DNA from: Pelagophyceae sp. CCMP2097
Taxonomy: Eukaryota > Sar > Pelagophyceae
Direction of reading: 5' to 3'
Length of the DNA stretch: 64,000 nucleotides
Assembly: GCA_026770575.1 (NCBI GenBank)
Contig: MU657269.1
Location: 104,354 to 168,353, forward strand
Shown here one piece after another: positions 19,823 through 29,268 of this stretch (position 1 is its first letter; each line of letters opens with the position of its first letter). A program made the position numbers and the translations under genes. The notes below the pieces were generated by a model. That model did not search any database. It saw nothing but the letters and a program-made list of their open reading frames with translations, and was not told the origin of the DNA.

Positions 19823-20718
19823 CCGCGCGGTGGCGGTGCAGGCCCCACGTCGGCGGCGTGCGTCGGTGGCGACCGAGGATGCACCGCAAAGCTCGCTATC
19901 GCGCCCTCGAAGCTCTGTCGCTTTCCAATCGCGTTTGGTGCTTGGTTTGCACGGACCCGCTGACATCGGAACTCGGTGTCACTCCCGTCCAGGTAAGCTG
20001 TATGTCCTTGCGCGCCGGTACTTGTGCTCCTGCGGCTGGGGGTCCCTCCGGCGCGCGCGCGCACGCCTCTGGCTCCTCGCGCGCAGGGCGACGACGGCGT
20101 CCTCGCCGCCGCCGCCGCCGCCGACGACTGGTTCCAACGCGCAGCAGACGACGGGTACGCGCTCGCTCTACACGATCTCGGCGTCTTGCACTACGAGGGC
20201 ATCGGCGTGCCGCAGTCGGACAACTCGCCGTGCGGTGCTGGTTTGACGCCACTATTCTGTTGAACGCCGAGGCCATGTTCCGCCTCGGCGTGCACTACGG
20301 CGTACTCTGCCGCCTTTGGCTTCCGGATGACGAAGACCACGCGAAGATGCACTTCAAGCAGGCCAAAAAATTCTTGGAGTTGGCTCTCAGATACGGGCAC
20401 GAGCCCGCCGCGGCTGCTTTGGCCCCTTTGTGATAATACTGATACTAGTATGAGACTAAAATATTGTGTGTCTGCTCCGCCCGCCGGTGTCCTGTTATGA
20501 TCGACGAGCGTCACCTCAATCGAAGCAAGGCCAGCGTTGCATCTTAACTGGAAGCTTTCCAAAGCGGTCCATCGGGACCGAAGGTTCCTCGTGCATAAAT
20601 AAACGTAGCAGTTTCTTGCCCGTGTCGTTCGTTGGACCCTTAGCCCGTCGCACAGCCTCCCCTTTTTGCGCAGCAACGCCCCGATAGGGGGCCGCAACCC
20701 TTTCTTTGAAACTAGTCT
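19823..20718 (+). pseudogene. RING/Sel1-like gene, copy 2, frameshifted
   Basis: Direct duplicate of 16196-16935. The first exon begins near ATG 19874 (MHRKARYRALEALSLSN) and ends at 19992 before GTAAGC; the second exon starts at 20087 (GDDGVLAAAAAADDWFQRAA). One C is missing at GACAACTCGCC (about 20224) compared with copy 1 (GACAACCTCGCC), which shifts the frame inside the Sel1 repeats. Reading continues in the other frame to LELALRYGHEPAAAALAPL and a stop at 20433. Apart from that single base the gene would be intact, so an assembly error is possible. Confidence 0.6.
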
Positions 20719-20792
20719 TATCATTTCATTTTGTAAACCAGATCAAATCCAAGGGACTCGCAGGCGAGTGGAGACCCGCGCGGGCGGCCAGC

Positions 20793-23248
20793 ATGGCGGC
20801 ACAAGGCTTGTACGTTGGGGCGCGCGTCTGCCTCGTGAGCGACTCGGAGCGGTGTGGTGTCGTCGAGTCCTACGTCCATGGAGCCTGGTGGGCCGTGCGG
20901 TTTGCCGACAAGAGCCGCAACATCCGCTTCGACGACCTCAAGGTGCTACCATACGATGATGCCACGTTCGAGCCATCGCAGGCTCCGCAGAGCTTGGAGG
21001 AGACACGACAAGATGAGCGGACGACAACCGCGGCGGCACAAGGCGTGCACGTCGGGGCGCGCGTCTGCCTCGTGAACGACTCGGTGCGGCGCGGCGTCGT
21101 CGAGTCAAAAGGCGCTGGAGGCCACTGGGTCGTGCGGTTCGCCGACAAGAGCTGCAACATTCGCGCCTACGACCTCGAGACGCTGCCGTCCAACGACCCG
21201 ACGTTCGAGCTGTCGCAAGCTCCCCAGAGCGGGATCAAGAGACGACAAGAGCTGCAGGCGATCAGCAAGGCAGGACGTGGCAGCATCGTGGGGGCGCGCG
21301 TCTACCTCGTGTCCGACTCGACGCGGCGCGGCGTCGTCAAAGCAGAAGTCGGTGGAGGCTGCTGCACCGTGCAGTTCGCCGACAAGAGCCGCAACATCCG
21401 CGTCAACGACCTCAAGGTACTACCATCCGACGCCGCCACGTTCAAGCCGTCGCAAGCTCCACCGAGCCTCGAGGAGAAACGGCGAGAAGAGCGGGTGAAT
21501 TCCGGCGTGTACGTCGGGGCGCGCGTCTACCTCTTGTCCGACTCGGCGCGGCGCGGCGTCGCCGAGTCAAAAGGCGCTGGAGGCTGTTGGGCCGTGCAGT
21601 TCGCCGACAAGAGCCGCAACATCCGCGTCCACGACCTCAAGGTGCTACCATCNNNNNNNNNNNNNNNNNNNNNNNNNNNNNNNNNNNNNNNNNNNNNNNN
21701 NNNNNNNNNNNNNNNNNNNNNNNNNNNNNNNNNNNNNNNNNNNNNNNNNNNNNNNNNNNNNNNNNNNNNNNNNNNNNCGAGTCAAAAGGCGCTGGAGGCT
21801 GTTGGGCCGTGCAGTTCGCCGACAAGAGCCGCAACATCCGCGTCCACGACCTCAAGGTGCTACCATCTGACGCCGCCACGTTTGAGCCGTCGCAAGCTCC
21901 GCCGAGCCGCGAGGGGGCCCGGAAACGGTACGAGCGGGTGAATCCCGGCTTGTACGTCGGGGCGCGCGTCTGCCTCGTGTCCGACTCGGCGCGGCGCGGC
22001 GTCGTCGATGCAGAAGCCGTTGGAGGCTGCTACACCGTGCGGTTCGCCGACAAGAGCCGCAACATCCGCGTCAACGGCCTCAAGGTGCTACCATCCGACG
22101 CCGCCACGTTCGAGCCGTCGCAAGCTCCGCCGAGCTGCGATGAGAAACAGCAAGAAGAGCAGGTGAATTCCGGCGTGTACGTCGGGGCGCGCGTCTACCT
22201 CGTGTCCGACTCGGCGCGGCGCGGCGTCGTCAAGTCAAAAGTCGTTGGAGGCCACTGGCCCGTGCGGTTCGCCGACAAGAGCCGCAACATCCGCGCCAAG
22301 GACCTCAAGGTGCTGCTGTCTGACGACGCCACGTTCGAGCCGTCGCAAGCTCCGCCGAGCTGCGATGAAAAACGGCAAGAAGAGCGGGTGAATCCTGGCG
22401 TAAACGTCGGGGCGCGCGTCTACCTTGTGTCCGACTCGGCGCGGCGCGGCGTCGTCATCCGGTCAAAAGTCGTTGGAGGCTGCTGCACCGTGCGGTTCGC
22501 CGACAAGAGCCGCAACATCCGGTTAAAGGACCTCGCGGTGCTGCTGTCCGACGACCTGACGTTCGAGCCGTCGCAAGCTCCGCTGAGCTGTGGGGAGAGA
22601 AAACAAGAGACGCAGGCCAAGGCCAGTGCCGTGGACTGGGCGCTCGAAAGAGCGACTCGACCGCCTGCCGCGTCGAGCCGCAAACGCCACGCTGAGGCTT
22701 CCGACAACGGCGGGGGCGAGGCCACCAAGGCCCTGGACGACGGCGCGGGCGCCACTGCCGCCGCCAGAGTCCTTGCCCTGGACGACGGCGCGGGCGCCAC
22801 TGCCGCCGCCGAGGACTCTGGCGACGGCAAGAAGCTCGGCGAAAATGCTTCGGACGACGAGCTGCGAGTGAAGCGACTGAAAGGCCTTGGCGCCGAGGCG
22901 CTGGAGTCGGCGCCGCTGCTGAGCAGCCTCGACGGGCACTGTGAGAAGGCGCGGCTACGGGCGTTTGTTGTCGCGGTTACGGAGGACCGGGACAATGTCA
23001 CGGAGGACCGGGACGACCACGAGGACGGGTGCAACATGGCGTACAAGTTCATCGAGCAGCAGAAGGATGTGATCGGCGGCCTGAAGGATGAGATTGGTGA
23101 CCTGCGGCGGGAGATCGACGGCCTGCGGCGGGAGGCACAGCGCCGCGACGCCGCGCCCGAGGCCGGAGCGCGCTACGTCGCCGAGCTCGAGGCCGACGCC
23201 ATCGAGGCGCCGCCGCAGCCTACGAAACGACGCGCGCGCCCGATGTGA
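20793..23248 (+). CDS. Tandem-repeat protein of about 75-residue units with C-terminal coiled coil
   Basis: ATG at 20793. Eight to nine units follow with the pattern VGARVYLVSDSARRGVV, a short glycine-rich linker, then VRFADKSRNIRVDLKVLPSD and FEPSQAPPS. Unit starts at 20814, 21051, 21288, 21513, 21956, 22181 and 22406 give periods of 237 then 225 nt; one unit spans the gap at 21653-21777. The small beta-rich unit resembles Tudor/SH3-like barrels in composition, but no family is certain. The C-terminal part has two copies of ALDDGAGATAAA, an acidic and basic linker, a coiled coil (KDEIGDLRREIDGLRREAQR) and a basic end PTKRRARPM that could be a nuclear signal. The two frames on either side of the gap differ; a gap of 132 instead of 125 nt would join them, giving about 820 residues. 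Confidence 0.65.
21653..21777. other. Assembly gap of 125 N
   Basis: The 85 bases before the gap and the first part of the sequence after it are identical, so the assembler stopped inside near-identical repeat units. Confidence 0.95.
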
Positions 23249-23420
23249 ACGCGCGCCGAGGCCGCCGTCGCCGAGCTCGAGGCCGACGCCATCGAGGCGC
23301 CGCCGCAGCCTACGAAACGACGCGCGCGCCCGATGTGAACGCGCGCCGAGGCCGCCGTCGCCGAGCTCGAGGCCGCAGCCATCCAGGCGCCGCCGCCGCC
23401 GACGAGACGACGCCCGAGGT
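23180..23420. repeat. 90-bp tandem repeat covering the stop codon
   Basis: GCCGAGCTCGAGGCC recurs at 23180, 23270 and 23360, exactly 90 bp apart. The first copy encodes the end of the tandem-repeat protein (AELEADAIEAPP, then RRARPM and stop); the second copy repeats the same peptide and stop in frame, and the third is diverged. Confidence 0.8.
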
Positions 23421-23429
23421 GAACGCGCG

Positions 23430-24480
23430 GCTCGGATATTCACCGCCTTGTATACAATTTGTACTCAGACTCTTCTTCGAGTGTCGCGGGACCCGGGCCG
23501 CCGCCGGCGCGGGCCTCTTCGGTGGACCGGTGCTCCGGCAAAGACGCGGGACCGGGAACGACTTTTGCAATCGTCCGCTCGGGGGTCTCAATCGTGCAAG
23601 GTGCGTCGGGAGGGGGGCTCTGTTTCCTTGCGCTACCGTTTCACTTTCATCTTGAGATCGTTGGCGCACATCCCTCGTGATGGCATCCCGCAGCGATCAC
23701 CTTGCGAGTGGACCAATGGCGAACCAGTCGAAGGCCCGAGAACTTGGCTCGGGAGCGCTTTGATCGGATTCCGGCGAATGATACAGGGGACCCTTACTTG
23801 GACCCTTCTATGTAGCTTGTTCTTGCACCTCGGGTCTTGGAAATAGGGCCCTCCCGAGCTCCGCGCGGCCCCCGGGGGCGGGGGACCGGAGGCCGCCCAC
23901 CGGAGCCCGGGACGGCCCGATCTCTGTGCGCGTCTTGACAGTCGCAGGGTCCCTTCTCCGTGGGATCCTTACCGTCTTGAATGTGGCTGGCATCTTGCAC
24001 TACGGTGCCGGTCTCCAACGACCTCCCAAACTCACATTGTCAGCCCTTTCGTCGCAGATTCTCATTGTATGTCGCAGATTGTTAGCCCAAGACCCGAGTC
24101 TGTGCCGTGAACGCCTTGGCCCTTCGGGGTTGATAGCTGTATACCGCCTTTTCATAGAAGGGACCTCGAGGTTTGGTCCGTAGACTCGGAATCTCAATCT
24201 ATCCAAGCGAGGGCGCGGGCAAGCTCACATGCGCGACGCCACCACGCCCGGCCTGCAGCTCAGCGCCGACGGCGCCTCTGCGCCTGCCAGGCGTCCAACG
24301 GCGCCAAAGCCATCGGCTGCATCAACTGCTAGGGCCTCGCCATCCCGCCGCAGCCCGTCCTCAGCGCGAAAAGCTTTGGACAACCTCGAGAGGAACCCTT
24401 TCAGACCATTTAGCCCCCTCGACCGCGGCCCCGACGCGGCCCCTCGCCGGGCCTCGCTCGACGGTCCCTTTCCTGTGAGC
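23430..24480. other. No gene recognised
   Basis: Mixed-composition intergenic DNA. Open frames are short or low-complexity and no splice-consistent gene was found on either strand. Confidence 0.45.
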
Positions 24481-24499
24481 ACCTTGCGTCGACAAGAGG

Positions 24500-24760
24500 C
24501 GACTGGGCTCGTCCGCCGCCTGCGCCTCCCATCGCGTCCGCAGGCTCGCAGCGCAAAGAGTTCAAAAAGGGCGACGAGCTCGAGTCGGCGCTGGACTCGA
24601 TTGGCATCGCGGCGCTCGTCGACGAGATGATCAAAGAAAACCTGACGCCGCGCAACCCGACGAATGTTTCGTCTCGCGTCGATCCTTTCGAAATCATGGG
24701 GGCTCATCAAATCCTAAAAATTCCCGTTGAGAAGTTCCGTTGGATGCGTCGCCTAAGAAC
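24500..24760 (+). other. Possible unassigned exon
   Basis: A frame reading FKKGDELESALDSIGIAALV, then DEMIKENLTPRNPTN, has good protein composition. A GTTTCG at about 24666 could be its donor. It lies just upstream of the ZC3H15-like start and could be the last exon of another gene. No family is recognised. Confidence 0.35.
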
Positions 24761-24814
24761 GTGCACTATCGTCAAAACCTTCACTCCGAGCCCCGCGCCG
24801 CGCGCACCGCAGAG

Positions 24815-26636
24815 ATGGGGGGAAAGAAGCTGGACAAGATCAAGGAGCTGCAGAAGAAGGACAAGAACATCGTCGTCGATAAGACGTGGGTTTCCTATTA
24901 AGAAGCGTGGGGTTTCCGACGGAGTTTCCTCGAGACACTCCCGTCTCGCAAGCCTTGCTGACGAAACCCGTAGGTTCGGCTTGAAGAACAAAGGCAAGTC
25001 GAAGAAGGTCCAGACGTTTGTCTCGCAGGTGCAGTCGCAGTCGAACCATGACAAAGGGTGCGTGGCAGCGTCTTTTGCGTCAAACGCTACACGGAGCCAT
25101 GGACCATGTGCTGAGAGAGACCCGGAGCGGCAGCAGAGGCACTGCAGGGCGAGCCGCGTGGCCTCTGGTGAGCCGCACGGGCCGCCCACGGCGAGGAGCA
25201 AGCGAGATGCAAGCGAGACGGAAGCACAAGCGTCCAAGGGAGCCCGTCCAAGGAAACCCGCCCCATGGCAACCGCGCCGGACGCCCGCCCCTAGGCGCGC
25301 CGAGGAGCTGCGTTCGCAGAAAAAGGCGCAGAAGTCTGCGGCAATTGAAGCGGAGATGGAGATGAGGTCGTTGTTTAGCGAAGGATTGTCCATCACGGTC
25401 CATCGCGGCGACTTGCGCAAGAAGAAAGTCACCGAGGGCATCGGGGCCGCTGCGGGCGGCGGCGGCGGCGGGCACGGGGCTTCGGATCATTACGACAGTC
25501 AGTGGGCCGAAGCGGAATTGGAAAAAGCTGGGGCGAACCTCGTGGTGGAAGACCGGATTGAGAAGGCGCGCGCGGAGTTTAAAGCTTCCGGGGTTGTCGG
25601 GACGCCGGTCACTTTGGCGACGTTTACGGCTTGGAAGGCTGCAAAACTGGAAAAGAAATTAGACGCCAAGCGGGCTTTGATCAAGGCCGAGCAACTCAAA
25701 AAAAAGGGCGGCAAGGGCTTGTCGATTCTCTCGGGCAGGGATCTGTATCTCATGCAGAAAGATCTCTTCGTCGACGACGCCGACGCCGCAGACGACTACG
25801 CCAGAGATGCGGCGGATGAAGACGAGGTATACGACGAGCATGGGCGACGGCTGGACGATGGCGACGCCGACGCCACCGCCGACGCCGCAAACGCAAGCGC
25901 CGACGACGCGGGCTTCGCCGCGGTGGACGCGTCTCTTTATTTGGACGACGACGATTTGGACGACGACGATTTGGACGAGCCCGAAGTGCCGCCGCCGGCC
26001 AAGGCGCCCGCGGCGGCGGTCAAGCCGGCTGCGGCGCTGGTCAAGGCGCCGGTCAAGGCGCCGGCTGCAGCGCCGGCCAAGGCGCAGCCGGTCGCTGCAA
26101 AGTCGCCAGCGCCCCCCGCTCCGCCGGCCGCGGCGACGGTGGCCGCCAAGGCGCCGCCGTCTGCGCCGGTGGCGCCGGTGGTGGTGGTGCCGAAGCCGGT
26201 GGTGAAGCTGATTTCGAAAGCGGATGCAGCTGAGGCAAAGGCCAAGGCGGCGAAAGCCTCGGCAAAGGCAGCCGCCTTGAAAGCCGCCTACGCGGTCACG
26301 AAGACGCCCGCGGCAGCGGTGGCGAAAGCGGCGGCCAACGACGCCGCCGCGAAGACGCTGGCGGCGGCGAGTGCGGCGACTACGAAAGCTGCTTCGGACA
26401 AGAAGGCGGCGACGCAGGCGGCCAAAGTTTTAGCGAAGACCAAGGCGGACGCCGCAGACGCGGCGCTGGCGCAGGCCGACGCGGCGGCGGCGCAGGCGCG
26501 GGCGGCGGCGGCGAAGAGTGCGCCGGTCAAGGCGGTTGTGGGGGCGGACGTCGTCGCGGCTGTGAATCAGTCGCTTTATCTCGATGACGACGCGGACCTC
26601 GACGGCTTAGACGATCTCGACGACCTCGACGACTAG
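24815..26636 (+). CDS. ZC3H15/Tma46-like (DFRP1-type) protein lacking CCCH fingers
   Basis: Three exons in phase: 24815-24885, 24974-25057 and 25295-26636 (introns 88 and 237 nt), about 498 residues. The N-terminus MGGKKLDKIKELQKKDKN, IVVDKTFGLKNKGKSKKVQT and FVSQVQSQ matches the DKTFGLKNKKG start of ZC3H15/Tma46. The DFRP region follows: VGTPVTLATFTAWKAAKLEK, then LSILSGRDLYLMQKDLFVDD. Family knowledge: these proteins bind and stabilise the DRG1/Rbg1 GTPase and associate with ribosomes. The two CCCH zinc fingers expected between these regions are absent; that place holds MRSLFSEGLSITVHRGDLRK and a glycine run. A long Ala/Lys/Pro-rich segment (residues about 280-470, histone H1-like) separates SLYLDDDDLDDDDLDE from the similar C-terminal SLYLDDDADLDGLDDLDD. 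Confidence 0.75.
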
Positions 26637-26639
26637 CGC

Positions 26640-27250
26640 GGCGGGGCCGGCGTGCGCGCTTCGTGGCGGCGGCCACGTGCGGCGGCGTCGGCACAAAAAA
26701 ACATAACGCCCATTGCGTCGATCCGCCACACTATCGTCGCACGGCACGCCCGCCGTGCGCCGACGCTGCCTCCGTGCGGCGCCACATCGCCGACGCGCCT
26801 CGCTCGCTCGAGGGCCGAACACCGGCGCGGTGCACGGCCTCTGCGCTGCGGCGCCGCCGCCGCCGGGCGGGAGAACCGCCCGGCGCGGCTTGCCAGGTCA
26901 CTTCTCCTCTCTCGTAAGAGGAGATGCGCGTCCGCCAAAGGAGATGCGCCTCCGCGGCGACCACGCCTCTTTCGTAACGCCTTTGCGACCGCTCTTTCCG
27001 AGGCTGGGGCGCCCCTCCAAGTTGGGGGCCCTTTTCTAGACACCGAATTTTGAGTACGGTATCGAAAGTCGAAACTGATGGCAAGTCGGAGAATCGCGAC
27101 GATTGCGCGGTCGGGGTTCGCGGACAATGGCCCTTTTCAAGGTATGAAAGATTTCATAAAGCCCGCCTTCTCGCAACTCAGCGATCACCGGACATCCAAC
27201 CAGAAGCGCGGCGGTCGCACACATGCATCGGCGCGCGTAGACCCCGGCGG
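26640..27250. other. No gene recognised
   Basis: Intergenic DNA between the ZC3H15-like and GT8 genes, with Arg/Ala-rich open frames on both strands but no motif. The promoter of the GT8 gene presumably lies in the last few hundred bases. Confidence 0.4.
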
Positions 27251-27252
27251 CC

Positions 27253-29200
27253 ATGGCGCGCGGCGTGCGCTGCATCATCTTCTGGTGCGTGGCGTATTCG
27301 CATCGGTGGCGCCGCGGGCGCATAGGCGTGGCCGCCCGCCGCCGACGCCTCTCCTAGCGCCATCGCCGTCTACGCGGGCGTCGTCACTCTCCTGGCCGCG
27401 CGCCTCCGCGGAAACGAGGCGCCCAGCGACCGCCGAAGAGTGTCGACCGGCGCTTTGCGCGACAGAACGCTCCGCGGCGCGCCGCCGGCCGCGCCGGCCG
27501 CGCCACCGGCCGCGCCGCCGGCCGAGGCCGCGGTGCCCGCGGCGCAGGATGGATTTGCGTCGGAGTCGGAGTTTGAAGTTGTTGACTTGGCGGATTGCGC
27601 GTTTGTGACGCTTGTGTGCGACGACGAGTCTCTCGTACCAGCGGCCACGCTCTTCGCCTCGTTGCAACTCGCCCGGACAGAGGCCCAAGTCGTCGCGTTG
27701 GTGACGCCCGACGTTTCCGCGCAAGGGTTGGCGGCGCTGCACTCGGCGGGGGCGGTGCGTTTTCGTTCACACACACCCTCCGTGCCGCCCTCACGCCCTC
27801 GCCCCGCGCAGCTGACGTACGCGGCGGCGCACGTCGAGTGCGTGCCGAATGCGCGGGTCCCGGTTGCCGACGACTTTTGCCGACCTTGGGCGACTTTTGC
27901 TGACCGAGCGACCTTGGTGCCCACCTTTGCAGCCGGCGACCTTTACGCTTTCGTAGGACGCCCTTCGAACGCCGCCAAGGCGCCCTGTCCAAACGGCTGC
28001 GCAAGGGCTGCATATACACCAAGCTGCGCGCGTGGGAGCTGACGAGGTTCAAACGCATCGTGGGGGCGGCGTGGACGACAATAGCAGCAAACCTTTTCAG
28101 AGGCCCGAAACAGAGGGCGTTTGCCGCAATCGTCGCAAGAGATTCAGGCCAGAGGCGCGTCGCAATCGATCCACAGCAGACGCGTAGGTGCTGCTGGATA
28201 GCGATATCCTCGTTACGGCCAATTTGGACACCCTTTTCCAGCGCCGCCGCCTCAGCGCAGTGGCAGACGCCTACCCGCGCATATTCAACGCCGGCTTGAT
28301 CGTCCTGACGCCGGAGAAAGAACTCGCAGAGCGACTAGTCGGCGCCGCTTCCGCTTATAGGTAAGACGGAATGGACACTTTTATTACATGGGATATTCCT
28401 CGAGGCTATTCCTCGAGGTCTTCCAACCATTCCTCTAGGTCATATGATCAAGGCGACCAAGGCTTCTTGAACGCCTACTTCCAGGACCACCCAACCGACG
28501 CCCTGCCGAAGTCCGATTCCGCGCAAGGGGCGGTTGATGGGCAAGGGTGGGTTGATGGGCAAGGGGGGGTGGCGTGGGGTCAATTAGACCCAAAGTACAA
28601 TTTGCCAATCTCCACGCTCAACAGCCGGTTCGGCAAGCCCTACCAGAAGCACGTCACGCGCAAGGAGGAAGCCATCGGGTGCGCGGGGGGGGTGAGCGGG
28701 GGCGGTGCAACGCCAAATGAAGCGGTGGGCAAGCTTCAAGGAAACCCGCCGGCGAGGGAAACCCGCCGGCTAGGTCGCCGGCGAGCGAGGCTCTGGCGGT
28801 GCTGCACTTCAGCGGCGAATTAAAACCCTGGCGCCTCCTCGGCGCCATCTCGGACGTTGCGGGAAGACGGCCCGATGCAGTTTCAGCGTTTTGGGACAAG
28901 CATTACGAGCCCCGAGCCTTTCTAAGATGGCACAGACTCGCCGACGCCGTCGCGGAGCAGCTGGGCTGCGCGGCGCGCCGGGTCTACCTTCCTTATCGAC
29001 CGGAAAACCCCCGAGCCGCCGGTGCCGCGGAAAGAGGCGAAAACGGCAGAGTCGTCTTCTCGACGGAAGCGCCACGCAACGGCTCTGCGGTCGGCTCCAT
29101 ACCCGGCGAATCGGCCGACGTCTCCGCTGTGTATTGCGGCGTCGAGGCGTGCCCGAACGGCACGCGGGACGCCTGCCGGCCCGAGACGTGTGCGTGCTGA
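27253..29200 (+). CDS. GT8 glycogenin-like glycosyltransferase, membrane-anchored
   Basis: Seven exons join in phase: 27253-27284, 27358-27754, 27812-27837, 27957-28059, 28188-28360, 28439-28678 and 28774-29200 (introns 73, 57, 119, 128, 78 and 95 nt). The first exon plus the second make a signal anchor, CIIFCAIAVYAGVVTLLAA. GT8 landmarks follow: FVTLVCDDESLVPAATLFAS, KGCIYTKLRAWELTRFKRI, VLLDSDILVTANLDTLFQRR with the DxD motif (DSD), IFNAGLIVL, SYDQGDQGFLNAYFQDHP, YNLPISTLNSR and VLHFSGELKPW. Family knowledge: a retaining Mn-dependent transferase using UDP-sugars; the anchor indicates the Golgi, not cytosolic glycogenin. The frame stops at 29200, but a donor at 29188 (GTGTGC) would splice in phase to the GT64 exon at 29269, so this may be the first half of a fused enzyme. 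Confidence 0.82.
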
Positions 29201-29268
29201 ATTCGCGGGGGGGGCACTTTTCTTCAAAAAAGCGCAGGGGGGCACTCTTCTTGTGTCGAGGACGTGAG

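Noticed and set aside
25937..26530. Ala/Gly-rich minus-strand frames
   Set aside because: Antisense of the Ala/Lys-rich segment of the ZC3H15-like gene.
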